A stretch of 59,273 nt of DNA. Origin: Armatimonadota bacterium (GTDB taxonomy: Bacteria; Armatimonadota; Zipacnadia; UBA1398; JAKPQA01). The notes beneath the pieces were generated by a model. The model did no database searches and had not been told where the DNA came from. It saw only the letters and a list, made by a program, of their open reading frames with translations. Where the stretch lies: positions 1 through 59,273 of the forward strand of contig JAKPQA010000256.1 of the NCBI GenBank assembly GCA_029547025.1, written 5' to 3'. Within the stretch, counting starts at the first letter, position 1, and each line of letters begins with the position of its first letter. Shown here one piece after another: positions 34,639-43,754 of the stretch. The translations under genes and the position numbers were made by a program.

Positions 34639-34664
34639 TAGAGAGGGCCCTCGGCTTTTCGTTT
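34627..34664 (+). terminator. Intrinsic terminator of the trp attenuator
   Basis: Arm 34627-34638 pairs with 34645-34655 over 11 base pairs with one bulged T and one G-U; the loop is TAGAGA. A U-rich tail TTTTCGTTT follows at 34656-34664. It lies about 95 nt before trpE. Confidence 0.88.
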
Positions 34665-34758
34665 GCCGCTACACCACCGCGAGGGCCCGCCAGGTCAGCC
34701 GGCACCGATCGCCCCCTCAGGGGCCGACCAGCCAGACCGACGGACGGAGATGCCCTCG

Positions 34759-36264
34759 ATGACCACCCCCAGCCGTGAGGAGTTCCGCCAGCTCTGCCAA
34801 CGCGGCAACCTGGTCCCGGTCTACCGGGAGATCATCGCCGACACAGAGACCCCCGTATCGGCACTACGGCGGCTCGGAACCACCGGGTATGCCTTTCTCC
34901 TCGAGAGCGTGACCGGCGGCGAGAACCTGGCCCGCTACTCGTTCCTCGGCGTCGACCCCCAGGCCGTGGTCACCGTCAGGGGCCGCCAGGTGGTGGTGAA
35001 CGCCGGCGGCCTTCAGCAGCGCCACGAGGTGCCGAAGGACCAAACGCCCCTCGATGTGCTGCGCGGCCTGCTCGCGCACTATCGCTACGTGGCGCTGGAG
35101 GGCCTGCCTCGCTTCTGCGGCGGGCTGGTTGGGTACCTCTCATACGACATCGTCCGCCACTTCGAGGACCTCCCGAACGCCCCGAACGACGACTTGGACC
35201 TGCCCGAGAGCACGCTCATGCTCGCCCACTCGCTGGTCATCTTCGACCATGTCTCGCACACCATGAAGATCCTGGTGAACGCCCACGTCGATGGCGATCC
35301 GGACACCGCGTACAGCATGGCTGAGGCGAAGATCGATGACCTGACGCGCCGACTGGCACAGCCCCCCGAGAACCTCCGGCCCCTCTCGGTTCTTGCGCGC
35401 GATGTGGCCGTACCGAGTACCCTCCCCGAGGGGGTGACCTCGAGCATGAGCCGCGAAGCCTTCGAGGCCGCCGTGACGAAGTGCAAGGAGTACATCGCGG
35501 CCGGCGATGTGATTCAGGTGGTGCTCTCTCAGCGGCTCACGGTCGACGACCCCGGCGATCCGTTCGATGTCTACCGCTGCCTGAGGTGTGTGAACCCGTC
35601 ACCCTACATGTACTACCTCTCGCTCGGATCGGTGCACATCGTGGGGTCCTCGCCCGAGATCCTGGTGACCTGCGACCAGGGAAAGGCCCGTGTCCGGCCC
35701 ATCGCCGGCACTCGACCCCGCGGCAAGACCCGCGAGGAAGATCTTGAGCTCGAACGCGACCTGTTGGCCGACGAGAAGGAGCGTGCCGAGCACATTATGC
35801 TCGTGGACCTGGGGCGCAACGACCTCGGGCGAGTATGCGAGTACGGGACCGTGCAGGTCACCGAGAGAATGGTGGTGGAGCGGTACTCACACGTCATGCA
35901 CATCGTCTCGGACGTGACCGGCCGCCTTCGTAACGGCCAGGACCAGTTCGACGTGCTCGCCGCCACGTTCCCGGCCGGTACGGTCTCGGGTGCCCCCAAG
36001 ATCCGGGCCATGGAGATCATTGACGAGCTCGAGCCGGTCCGCCGGGGCCCTTACGCTGGCGCGGTCGGCTACTTCGGCGTCTCAGGCACGATGGATACCT
36101 GCATCACTATCCGTACCCTCGTGTTCGCCGGCGGCCGAGCCTATCTGCAGGCCGGAGCCGGGATCGTGGCCGACTCGGTGCCCGAACGCGAGTACCAGGA
36201 ATGCCTCAACAAGGCGCGCGCCCTGCTGCGGGCGATCCACATGGCCAAGGAGTCTGCCCAATGA
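34759..36264 (+). CDS. trpE: Anthranilate synthase component I
   Basis: A 501-residue enzyme that, with TrpG, converts chorismate and glutamine to anthranilate, the first step of tryptophan synthesis. The feedback-inhibition motif LLES is at 47-50 ([18 protein letters not shown]). The chorismate-binding half has [35 protein letters not shown] and [20 protein letters not shown]. The length is typical. The ATG at 34759 is preferred to that at 34750 because GGAG is 9 nt away rather than immediately adjacent. Its stop overlaps trpG by 4 bp (ATGA). Expression is controlled by the attenuator upstream. Confidence 0.96.
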   Translation: MTTPSREEFRQLCQRGNLVPVYREIIADTETPVSALRRLGTTGYAFLLESVTGGENLARYSFLGVDPQAVVTVRGRQVVVNAGGLQQRHEVPKDQTPLDVLRGLLAHYRYVALEGLPRFCGGLVGYLSYDIVRHFEDLPNAPNDDLDLPESTLMLAHSLVIFDHVSHTMKILVNAHVDGDPDTAYSMAEAKIDDLTRRLAQPPENLRPLSVLARDVAVPSTLPEGVTSSMSREAFEAAVTKCKEYIAAGDVIQVVLSQRLTVDDPGDPFDVYRCLRCVNPSPYMYYLSLGSVHIVGSSPEILVTCDQGKARVRPIAGTRPRGKTREEDLELERDLLADEKERAEHIMLVDLGRNDLGRVCEYGTVQVTERMVVERYSHVMHIVSDVTGRLRNGQDQFDVLAATFPAGTVSGAPKIRAMEIIDELEPVRRGPYAGAVGYFGVSGTMDTCITIRTLVFAGGRAYLQAGAGIVADSVPEREYQECLNKARALLRAIHMAKESAQ

Positions 36265-36848
36265 TCGTCGTCATCGACAACTACGATTCGTTCACGTACA
36301 ACCTCGTGCAGTACCTGGGCGAGCTGGGCCAGGAAATCCGCGTGTTCCGCAACGACGCCGTCACGGTGGACGAGATCGCGCGACTCGAACCGGACCACAT
36401 CGTGGTGTCGCCCGGGCCCTGCACGCCCAAGGAGGCCGGGGTCTCCAACGATGTGCTCCGCGTCCTCGGCGGCGAGGCGCGGATCCCGACCCTCGGAGTA
36501 TGCCTCGGGCACCAGTGCATGGGCCACGTGTTTGGAGGCAATGTCGTCCGGGCGCGACGCCTCATGCACGGAAAGACCTCCGCCATATACCATGACCGCC
36601 AAGGGCTGTTCGAGGGGCTCCCGTCACCCTTTGAGGCCATCCGTTACCACTCGCTGCTCGTCGAGCGCTCGTCTCTTCCAGACTGCCTCGAGATCACGGC
36701 CGAGACCATGTGGGAGGAGCGGGAGATCATGGGACTCCGGCATCGCGAGTTCCCCATCGAGGGAGTGCAGTTCCACCCGGAGTCGATCGCCACCGAGCAC
36801 GGCCACGATCTGCTGCGGAACTTCCTCCGCATGAAGCGCGGCGGATGA
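36261..36848 (+). CDS. trpG: Anthranilate synthase component II (glutamine amidotransferase)
   Basis: A 195-residue class I glutamine amidotransferase that supplies ammonia to TrpE. The catalytic triad is Cys81 in [10 protein letters not shown], with His172 and Glu174 in FHPESI. The start [14 protein letters not shown] is standard. Its ATG overlaps the trpE stop, coupling the two subunits. It could also serve PabB, as in bacteria with a shared subunit; no pabB is present here. Confidence 0.95.
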   Translation: MIVVIDNYDSFTYNLVQYLGELGQEIRVFRNDAVTVDEIARLEPDHIVVSPGPCTPKEAGVSNDVLRVLGGEARIPTLGVCLGHQCMGHVFGGNVVRARRLMHGKTSAIYHDRQGLFEGLPSPFEAIRYHSLLVERSSLPDCLEITAETMWEEREIMGLRHREFPIEGVQFHPESIATEHGHDLLRNFLRMKRGG

Positions 36849-36862
36849 GGGAGGGCTCGCCC

Positions 36863-37873
36863 ATGACCATGCTCGAAGCGCTGGAGACTGTCGCGGCAGG
36901 GGGGAGCCTGACTCGCGACCAGGCTCACACCGTAATGGGGCTCATCATGGACGGCGGCGCGACTCCGGCACAGGTGGGAGCCCTTCTGATGGGGCTCCGG
37001 CTCCGAGGCGAGACGGTGGACGAGGTGACCGGTTTCGCCTTGGCGATGCGCGAACACGCCACCCACGTCCAGTGCCAACGGACCCCGCTCGTCGATACAT
37101 GTGGCACGGGGGGCGACGGGCTGGGAACGTTCAACATCTCGACGACCGCCGCCTTCGTTGCCGCCGGTGCGGGCGCCGTCGTCGCCAAGCACGGAAACCG
37201 CGCGGCATCGAGTCACTGCGGAAGCGCCGACGTGTTGGCCGAACTCGGAGTACGGCTGGACCTGGCGCCAGACGATGTGGCGCGATGCGTGGACGACATC
37301 GGCATCGGTTTCCTGTTCGCCCAGGCGCTACATCCGGCCATGAAGCACGCCGCGGGCCCACGCCGGGAACTGGGCGTGCGCACCGTCTTCAACATCCTCG
37401 GGCCCCTCTCGAACCCCGCGGGTGCCACGCGACAGGTGCTGGGCGTGGGGTCGGCATCGCTCATGGCTCTGGTGGCTGAGGTCAGTGCGGCCCTCGGGAC
37501 GGAACGCGCCTTCGTGGTGCACGGTGGCGGGATGGACGAGATCACCACGCTGGGCCCCACAACGGTGGTCGAGGTCCGCGACGGCATGACGCGCCAGTAC
37601 GACCTATGCCCCGAGGACCTGGGCCTGGCACCCGCGACGCTGATGGACCTGGCGGGGGGCACTCCTGCCGAGAACGCCGACATCCTGCTCCGCGTTCTCT
37701 CGGGCGAGCCCGGACCTCGGCGCGATGTCGTGTTGCTGAACGCGGCGGCCGCCATCGCCGCCGCAGACCTCGCCAGCAGCCTGGCTGAAGCCGTCCCCAT
37801 AGCCCAAGAGAGCATCGACTCGGGCGCCGCGCTGGCCAAGCTCGAGGCACTAAGGAGGTTTGCCGCTCCGTGA
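36863..37873 (+). CDS. trpD: Anthranilate phosphoribosyltransferase
   Basis: A 336-residue enzyme that joins anthranilate to PRPP. It shows DTCGTGGDGLGTFNIST, the PRPP-binding region and KHGNRAASSHCGSADVL, and NPAGATRQVLGV. The ATG at 36863 has GGGAGGG 7 nt upstream; an in-frame ATG at 36845 overlaps the trpG stop and would add six residues. The stop overlaps trpC (GTGA). Confidence 0.95.
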   Translation: MTMLEALETVAAGGSLTRDQAHTVMGLIMDGGATPAQVGALLMGLRLRGETVDEVTGFALAMREHATHVQCQRTPLVDTCGTGGDGLGTFNISTTAAFVAAGAGAVVAKHGNRAASSHCGSADVLAELGVRLDLAPDDVARCVDDIGIGFLFAQALHPAMKHAAGPRRELGVRTVFNILGPLSNPAGATRQVLGVGSASLMALVAEVSAALGTERAFVVHGGGMDEITTLGPTTVVEVRDGMTRQYDLCPEDLGLAPATLMDLAGGTPAENADILLRVLSGEPGPRRDVVLLNAAAAIAAADLASSLAEAVPIAQESIDSGAALAKLEALRRFAAP

Positions 37874-38652
37874 TCCTCGATGACATTGTGGCTCACAAGC
37901 GAGACGATCTGGCACGGCGGAAGCTGGAGGCCCCGCTCGGCGCGCTCAACGCGCCGACCAGCCTGGCGCCCCCGAGCCTCGCCGCGGCCCTGGCGGGCCC
38001 CGGTGTCTCGCTGATCGCCGAACTCAAGAAGGCATCGCCATCGAAGGGGCTCCTGCGGCCAGACTACGATCCGCAGGCGCTCGCCCGGGCCTACCAGCGG
38101 GGAGGGGCTGCCGCGCTCTCGTGCCTGACCGACGAACGCTTCTTCCAGGGGCATGCCGATCACCTGGAGGCGGCTCGTGCCGCCAGCGGCCTGCCGGTAC
38201 TGCGGAAGGACTTCACGCTCGACGCCTACCACGTGCACGAAGCCCGGGCCATGGGAGCTTCGGCCGTGCTGCTCATCGCTGCCATCCTGACCGACGCCGA
38301 GTTGGCGCAGTTGCTCGGCGTGGCCCGCGGTCTCGGACTGGACGCGCTGGTCGAAGCGCACGATGTTTCCGAAGCCAGACGCGCTCTCGACTGCGGCGCC
38401 CAGATGCTGGGCATCAACAACCGCGATCTGCGCGACTTCTCGGTCGACCTACACACCACCGAGCGCATCCTCGATGCATTGCCCAGCCGCCCGCCCATCG
38501 TCGTGGCCGAGAGCGGCATCCACACAGCGGCCGACATGGCCTATCTGCGCCAGCTCGGCGTGCAGGCCGCCTTGGTCGGCGAGGCGCTGGTGACGGCCGC
38601 CGACCCCGCCGCCAAAGCGCGCGAGCTGGTCGAGGGAGGCCGGCCGCTATGA
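37870..38652 (+). CDS. trpC: Indole-3-glycerol phosphate synthase
   Basis: A 260-residue TIM barrel that closes the indole ring. Catalytic motifs include ELKKASPSKG, LRKDFTLDAYHVHEARAMGA, LGINNRDLRDFSVDL and VAESGIHTAADM. It starts at a GTG overlapping the trpD stop and is separate from TrpF, not fused as in enteric bacteria. Confidence 0.95.
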   Translation: MILDDIVAHKRDDLARRKLEAPLGALNAPTSLAPPSLAAALAGPGVSLIAELKKASPSKGLLRPDYDPQALARAYQRGGAAALSCLTDERFFQGHADHLEAARAASGLPVLRKDFTLDAYHVHEARAMGASAVLLIAAILTDAELAQLLGVARGLGLDALVEAHDVSEARRALDCGAQMLGINNRDLRDFSVDLHTTERILDALPSRPPIVVAESGIHTAADMAYLRQLGVQAALVGEALVTAADPAAKARELVEGGRPL

Positions 38653-39281
38653 CGCGGGTGAAGATCTGCGGCCTGACCCGAGCCGCGGACGCCGAGACTG
38701 CCCTCGACGCGGGCGCGGACGCGCTGGGCTTCGTGTTCGCCAAGAGCCCACGCCAGGTTCCTCCCGACCTCGTGCGGTCGATCGTGGCCGATCTCCCGCC
38801 GTTGGTTGCGACGATCGGCGTGTTCGTCGATGCGCCGCCCGATGACGTGCGCCGGGTGCTGGATGAGTGCGGCCTGAGCGGCGCCCAGTTGCACGGGTCT
38901 GAGAGCGAGGAGGATATCCGCGCCGTGGGCGCCGGGCGCGTCATCAAGGCCTTCCGCATCTGCCACTCGGCCGAACTCGAGTCGGTCCGTGATTGCCCGG
39001 CGGGCCTGGTGCTCATCGAACCCTACGTCGCCGGCAAGCTCGGCGGTCCCGGCGTCCCTCTCGACCTGGATCTTGCCGGCCAGGCCGTGGCGACGGGCCG
39101 GCGCGTTGCGCTGGCGGGCGGGCTCTCGCCCGCGAATGTACTCGACATCGTCCGCCGAGTGCGGCCGCACGCGGTCGACGCCAGTAGCGGCGTCGAGCAA
39201 GCACCCGGCGTCAAAGACCATGCCAAGATCCGTGACTTCATCGCCGCCGTCCGCGAGGCCGACGGCATGGCCGCCGGCTGA
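38649..39281 (+). CDS. trpF: Phosphoribosylanthranilate isomerase
   Basis: A 210-residue TIM barrel that performs the Amadori rearrangement between TrpD and TrpC steps. The catalytic Cys is Cys7 in KICGLTR and the general acid is the Asp in [18 protein letters not shown]. The ATG overlaps the trpC stop by 4 bp. The order C-F follows the pathway closely. Confidence 0.94.
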   Translation: MTRVKICGLTRAADAETALDAGADALGFVFAKSPRQVPPDLVRSIVADLPPLVATIGVFVDAPPDDVRRVLDECGLSGAQLHGSESEEDIRAVGAGRVIKAFRICHSAELESVRDCPAGLVLIEPYVAGKLGGPGVPLDLDLAGQAVATGRRVALAGGLSPANVLDIVRRVRPHAVDASSGVEQAPGVKDHAKIRDFIAAVREADGMAAG

Positions 39282-39312
39282 CCGGCCGGAGGCCAACAAG
39301 GGAGGCAGGGAG

Positions 39313-40533
39313 TTGCCGAACGCAAGTGTTGCCAGTCATCCCGGCAGCCGGCCGGGCTACTTCGGCGAGTTCGGGGGGCGGTTCGTCCCCGAGACGGTCA
39401 TGGCCGCTCTCGACGAGCTGGCGGAGAGCTACGCCCGCGCCAAGGCCGATCCCCAGTTCCAGACGGAGCTCAGTGAGCTGCTGCGCGAATACGTCGGGCG
39501 CCCCACGCGGCTCTATCTGGCCGAACGTGTCACCAGGGACCTCGGCCTGGGCGCGGTGTTCCTCAAGCGCGAAGACCTGTGCCACACCGGGTCACACAAG
39601 CTCAACAACGCCATCGGCCAGGTGCTTCTCGCGAAGAAAATGGGCAAGAAGCGCATCATCGCCGAGACCGGAGCCGGGCAGCATGGCGTCGCCACCGCCA
39701 CGGCCGCGGCACTGCTCGACCTGCCGTGCGAGGTCTACATGGGCGAAGAGGACATGCGGCGGCAGGAACTCAACGTCTTCCGAATGCGCCTGCTGGGCAA
39801 ACAGGTGATCCCCGTCTCCTCCGGCACGAAAACGCTCAAGGATGCCATCAACGAAGCGTTCCGCGACTGGGTCACCAACGTCGAGCACACACACTACGTC
39901 ATCGGGAGTGTCGTCGGTCCCCACCCATACCCTGAGATGGTGCGCGACCTCCAGTCCGTCATCGGGCGTGAGGCGCGGGAGCAGTGCCTCGACCGGGTGG
40001 GGAGACTGCCCACCCACGTCATCGCGTGCGTGGGCGGAGGATCCAACGCCATGGGGATCTTCCATCCGTTCGTCGGGGACCACCAGGTCGAACTCATCGG
40101 CGTCGAGGCCGGTGGACGCGGGGACGCGCCTGGGCTCCACGCGGCCACCCTGTGCCTGGGAGAACGTGGCATGCTCCATGGAGCTCGCACTTACGTCATC
40201 CAGGACGAGTCCGGGCAGATCATGCCCACACACTCGGTCTCGGCTGGCTTGGACTACCCCGCCGTCGGGCCCGAGCACAGCTACCTCAAGGACTCGAAGC
40301 GTGCGCGGTACATCTCGGCCGACGACACCCAGGCACTACACGCGTTCCGCTATCTCTCCGAAACCGAGGGCATCATCCCCGCGCTCGAATCGGCCCATGC
40401 CGTAGCGGGACTGCTGCGCATGGCGCCCGACCTGGGGCCCGATGCCGTCGTCATCGTCAACCTCTCGGGGCGAGGCGACAAAGACGTGCAGGAAGTGGCC
40501 GCCATCATGGGCACGAGCAGGGGGGTGGCGTAG
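39313..40533 (+). CDS. trpB: Tryptophan synthase beta chain
   Basis: A 406-residue PLP enzyme of the trpB1 type that condenses indole with serine. PLP lysine lies in [18 protein letters not shown]; other signatures are [44 protein letters not shown] and [10 protein letters not shown]. The start is a TTG at 39313 with GGGAGG 7 nt upstream; homology begins 16 residues later at [15 protein letters not shown] and no ATG or GTG fits. It follows trpF after 31 nt. Confidence 0.94.
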   Translation: MPNASVASHPGSRPGYFGEFGGRFVPETVMAALDELAESYARAKADPQFQTELSELLREYVGRPTRLYLAERVTRDLGLGAVFLKREDLCHTGSHKLNNAIGQVLLAKKMGKKRIIAETGAGQHGVATATAAALLDLPCEVYMGEEDMRRQELNVFRMRLLGKQVIPVSSGTKTLKDAINEAFRDWVTNVEHTHYVIGSVVGPHPYPEMVRDLQSVIGREAREQCLDRVGRLPTHVIACVGGGSNAMGIFHPFVGDHQVELIGVEAGGRGDAPGLHAATLCLGERGMLHGARTYVIQDESGQIMPTHSVSAGLDYPAVGPEHSYLKDSKRARYISADDTQALHAFRYLSETEGIIPALESAHAVAGLLRMAPDLGPDAVVIVNLSGRGDKDVQEVAAIMGTSRGVA

Positions 40534-41337
40534 ATGGGACGCCTCGCATCGCGGTTCGCGGAGCTGAAGGCCCGCAACGAGGGGGCCCTGGTGGCCTATG
40601 TCACCGCAGGCGATCCTTCCATCGGGCGATCCCTCGATGTCGCGAGAGCCATCGTGGACTCGGGAGCGGACATCCTCGAACTCGGCGTGCCGTTCAGCGA
40701 CCCCGTGGCCGATGGGCCGACGATCCAGGTGGCGAGCCAGAGAGCACTAGAGGCGGGCACCACCCCGAGGAAGGTCCTCGACCTCGTGGCGAGGCTCCGG
40801 GAGGACACTCAGGTACCCGTGTGCCTGTTGGCATACGGGAACATCGTCCACCGGTATGGCTATGCGCGGTTCGCCGCCGATGCGGCCGCCGCCGGCGTGG
40901 ATGGCGTACTCGTGTGTGACCTGCCGCCCGCCGACGATGACGAGTGGTCGACCAGCGCCGCAGGGGCCGGCATCGACACCATCTACATGGTGGCACCGAC
41001 GAGCACCACGCTCACGCTGGAACAGGTAGGTCGCCGGGCCTCCGGCTTCGTATACTGTGTGTCGAGAACCGGCACCACGGGCACGCGCGCCGAGCTGCCG
41101 CCCGATCTGGAGCAACTCGTCCGGCGAGTGCGCGAACGCGCCGCGGTCCCGGTCTGTGTGGGGTTCGGTATCTCGACGCCCGACCACGTGCGCGCGGTGT
41201 GCCGCATGGCTGATGGCGCCATCGTGGGCAGTGCGGTGGTACGGGTCGTCGAGGAACACGGCACGTCTGCCGACCTGCCCGAGGCCGTGGCATCGCTGTG
41301 CCGGCAGTTGAAGGAGGCCACGCGCGGTGGGCGCTAG
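40534..41337 (+). CDS. trpA: Tryptophan synthase alpha chain
   Basis: A 267-residue TIM barrel that cleaves indole-3-glycerol phosphate to indole, channelled to TrpB. The catalytic Glu is in DILELGVPFSDPVADGP and the catalytic Asp in CDLPPADDDEW; VGFGISTPDHVRAV and GAIVGSAVVR bind phosphate. It begins directly after the trpB stop with no gap. No terminator follows; the toxin-antitoxin genes start 21 nt later. Confidence 0.95.
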   Translation: MGRLASRFAELKARNEGALVAYVTAGDPSIGRSLDVARAIVDSGADILELGVPFSDPVADGPTIQVASQRALEAGTTPRKVLDLVARLREDTQVPVCLLAYGNIVHRYGYARFAADAAAAGVDGVLVCDLPPADDDEWSTSAAGAGIDTIYMVAPTSTTLTLEQVGRRASGFVYCVSRTGTTGTRAELPPDLEQLVRRVRERAAVPVCVGFGISTPDHVRAVCRMADGAIVGSAVVRVVEEHGTSADLPEAVASLCRQLKEATRGGR

Positions 41338-41358
41338 GCGGCCGGGAGGTCGAGGCTG

Positions 41359-41670
41359 ATGGGTGTCGATGCTCTGCGGGTGGTGCCAGAGGCCGAGCTC
41401 GCAGCCCTACGCGAACGCTACGGCGTGCGCTCGCTCCGTCTGTTCGGTTCGGCTCTCCGTGGCGCACTCCGCTCCGACAGTGACCTGGATGTCCTCGTCG
41501 AGTTCCGCCCGGACCAGCGGACAGGCTTCTTCCGGTTCATGCGGCTTCAGGCGGAACTGACCACGCTGCTGGGACGTCAAGTCGACCTTCACACGCCGGC
41601 CAGCCTGAGCCGCCACTTCCGCGAGGAGGTTCTCCGCACTGCGGAGGTCATCTCTCATAACCCCAACTGA
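41359..41670 (+). CDS. mntA: MNT-type nucleotidyltransferase antitoxin
   Basis: A 103-residue minimal nucleotidyltransferase. It has the motif GSX10DXD with Gly30-Ser31 and Asp42/Asp44 (FGSALRGALRSDSDLDVLVE), the pattern of MntA antitoxins that neutralise HEPN toxins by adenylylation. GGGAGGTC precedes the ATG. It sits 21 nt after trpA and 19 nt before the HEPN gene. MNT genes also occur as lone, non-toxin modules, but the HEPN neighbour settles the reading. Confidence 0.85.
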   Translation: MGVDALRVVPEAELAALRERYGVRSLRLFGSALRGALRSDSDLDVLVEFRPDQRTGFFRFMRLQAELTTLLGRQVDLHTPASLSRHFREEVLRTAEVISHNPN

Positions 41671-41689
41671 CCGCGTTCGCCTGGAGCAT

Positions 41690-42007
41690 ATGCTGGAGTC
41701 CGCTCTGGCGGCGATGCGCGACCTCGGTGGCATGTCGGCAGAGCAGCTTCGGGCGAGCCCGGCAGTCGCGCGGTCGATCATCCGCTGTCTCGAGATAGTG
41801 GGCGAGGCAGCCGCGCAAGTCTCACCAGAGACACGCGCTAGCGCGGACCACGTGCCCCGGGCCGACGTGGTGGCGATGCGGAACCGCCTGGTCCACGCCT
41901 ACTGGGATGTCGATCTGGATATCGTGTGGGACACAGTCACTATGCACTTGCCTGACCTGCAGCGCCAGCTTCCTGGCCTTCTCGAGGACGAGGGCGAGGG
42001 GCCGTGA
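41690..42007 (+). CDS. hepT: HEPN-domain RNase toxin (HepT-like)
   Basis: A 105-residue helical protein with the HEPN RNase motif RX4HXY: Arg64, His69, Tyr71 in MRNRLVHAYWDVDLD. The Tyr is the residue AMPylated by MntA-type antitoxins in characterised pairs. Related proteins often begin a few residues earlier (DRVRLEHML is in frame upstream) but no usual start codon is there, so the ATG at 41690 is used. The stop overlaps the next gene by 4 bp (GTGA). Confidence 0.82.
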   Translation: MLESALAAMRDLGGMSAEQLRASPAVARSIIRCLEIVGEAAAQVSPETRASADHVPRADVVAMRNRLVHAYWDVDLDIVWDTVTMHLPDLQRQLPGLLEDEGEGP

Positions 42008-43245
42008 TCCTCACCCGCCGCCAACTCATCCACGCGGGCGCCGGCGCCCTGGGGCTCTCTGCATTGGGCGGGCGTCCGCGCGCGTGTCATGCTCAGAGCA
42101 CTGCCAGTGGGGAGCCCGCCATGGAGTTCGCTGAGGTGAAGTACCAAGACCCGGCCACCAAGACCTACCTCGGCAGTCCAAGCTTGCTGAAGCTCGACAA
42201 CGGCGACCTGCTGGCCACACACGACTACTTCGGCCCGGGATGCCCGCGAAACCACGAGGACGAAGAGCACCTGACCAGCGTCTACCGATCCTCCGACGGG
42301 GGGGGCACGTGGACCAACGTAACCCACATCGCTGGGGCGTTCTGGAGTAGTCTCTTCCTCCACCGTGGGGCCATATACCTGCTCGGGACGTCGCAGCAGT
42401 ACGGCTCCATCGTCATCCGCCGGAGCGACGACGGCGGCAACACGTGGACTCACCCCAAGGACAGCAAGCACGGCTTGCTGCTCCGGGGCGGGCCCTATCG
42501 CGACCCGCCCAACTACCACTGCGCTCCCGTGCCGATCTGCCTCACAAACGGGCGCATCTACCGCGCATTCGAGGACTGCACCCCCTGCAAGTGGCCGCAG
42601 GGGTTCCAGTCGCTGGTCATCTCGGCGCCGGAGGACGCCAACCTCCTCGATGCAGCGAGTTGGACCGCCAGCAACAAGCTCCCATTCGACCCCGCATGGG
42701 TCCCCACTGAGTGGGGCCAGCTCGACGCGCCCGGCTGGCTCGAGGGGAATGTGGTCGAGACGCCCTCGGGCGAGCTGTGGAACATCCTCCGGCTCAACTC
42801 GGCGCCCCTGGTCGACCGCGCCGCCGTGGTGAAGGTCGAAGACGAGGGCCGCCGCGTCTCGTTCGACCCGGCCACCGGCTTCATCGACTTCCCGGGCGGG
42901 ATGAGCAAGTTCACCATTCGGCGGGATCCGGTGACAGGACTCTACCTGACGCTGTGCAACAACAACACCGATCCCGCACACCCGACGCAGCGCAACGTAC
43001 TCTCGTGCTACACGTCGCCGGATCTGCTGCACTGGGAGCATAGGCGCACACTACTGACCGACGACTCCGGCCTCGATGCAGAGGAATCCATCCGCCTCAC
43101 GGGCTTTCAGTACGTGGACTGGCACTTCGACGGCGAGGATCTGATCTACCTGGTCCGCATGGCCTATCGGGGCGCGCACAACTTCCACGACGCGAACCGC
43201 ATCGCGTTCCTTCGGTGGCGGAGCTTCCGCGCCGAAGCCGGGTAG
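42004..43245 (+). CDS. Exported sialidase-fold (BNR/Asp-box) protein
   Basis: A 413-residue exported protein starting at a GTG that overlaps the HEPN stop. The leader has a twin-arginine-like start (LTRRQLIHAGAGALGLSALG). Asp-box repeats SSDGGGTWTN and SDDGGNTWTH mark a six-bladed sialidase-type propeller (exo-alpha-sialidase family). Whether it cleaves sialic acid or another sugar cannot be told. It is the last gene of the run from the trp promoter; an 8-bp hairpin follows. Confidence 0.82.
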   Translation: MILTRRQLIHAGAGALGLSALGGRPRACHAQSTASGEPAMEFAEVKYQDPATKTYLGSPSLLKLDNGDLLATHDYFGPGCPRNHEDEEHLTSVYRSSDGGGTWTNVTHIAGAFWSSLFLHRGAIYLLGTSQQYGSIVIRRSDDGGNTWTHPKDSKHGLLLRGGPYRDPPNYHCAPVPICLTNGRIYRAFEDCTPCKWPQGFQSLVISAPEDANLLDAASWTASNKLPFDPAWVPTEWGQLDAPGWLEGNVVETPSGELWNILRLNSAPLVDRAAVVKVEDEGRRVSFDPATGFIDFPGGMSKFTIRRDPVTGLYLTLCNNNTDPAHPTQRNVLSCYTSPDLLHWEHRRTLLTDDSGLDAEESIRLTGFQYVDWHFDGEDLIYLVRMAYRGAHNFHDANRIAFLRWRSFRAEAG

Positions 43246-43251
43246 GCAGAC

Positions 43252-43280
43252 TCCGCTCCTCAACGGAGCAATGGAGCGGA
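43252..43280. terminator. 8-bp hairpin after the sialidase-fold gene
   Basis: TCCGCTCC at 43252-43259 and GGAGCGGA at 43273-43280 are exact complements with a 13-nt loop, 7 nt past the stop codon. No U-tract; a possible end of the long trp transcript. Confidence 0.35.
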
Positions 43281-43343
43281 CTTGCTTACAAAACACCCGG
43301 AAAAGAGACGATCTCACAGCCCGAGGGGTGGCTCGGCTCGCTC

Positions 43344-43373
43344 TTGACGAACAACCATCGGTGCCGGCATAAT
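43344..43373 (+). promoter_or_regulatory. tRNA-Gln promoter
   Basis: TTGACG at 43344-43349 and CATAAT at 43368-43373, each one base from consensus, with an 18-nt spacer like the trp promoter. The tRNA begins 16 nt after the -10 box, so transcription starts a few bases before it. Confidence 0.75.
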
Positions 43374-43388
43374 CTTCAAGACAACCGC

Positions 43389-43462
43389 TGCCGGATCGTT
43401 CAACGGCAGGACGGCTGACTCTGGATCAGTTAATCTAGGTTCGAATCCTAGTCCGGCAGCCA
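43389..43462 (+). tRNA. tRNA-Gln (anticodon CTG)
   Basis: A complete cloverleaf of 74 nt with CCA encoded. The acceptor stem pairs TGCCGGA (43389-43395) with TCCGGCA (43452-43458). The anticodon stem pairs GCTGA with TCAGT around the loop CTCTGGA, giving anticodon CTG. The T-loop GGTTCGAATCC is standard. A terminator follows at 43490. Confidence 0.95.
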
Positions 43463-43489
43463 CCCGCTCCAGGAGCCCGTCCAGACATG

Positions 43490-43517
43490 AGCCCGCGACC
43501 GATTGGTCGGGGGCTTT
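43490..43517 (+). terminator. Terminator after tRNA-Gln
   Basis: AGCCC, a G-G mismatch, then CGACC pair with GGTCG and GGGCT around a GATT loop; TTT follows. It is 28 nt past the tRNA. Confidence 0.7.
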
Positions 43518-43754
43518 GCTGTGTCTCGGTCACAGCGACCGGGTGTCGCGCGCCCCAAGCCCAAGTGAACACCCCTCGCGCCCCGGAACAGACGGCCGCC
43601 ATCCGGCCCAACTGGAAGCGCGCAGGCCACGGCAGACTCCGGGCCGGATAGGGTCCCACCAGCCTGCGCCGGGTTCACGCAGGCCTCCGACAGGCCAGGC
43701 CGTGTGGTGTACGGGCCCCCGCACGGCACGTCCCGGCTCGTCCAATGCCGCACG

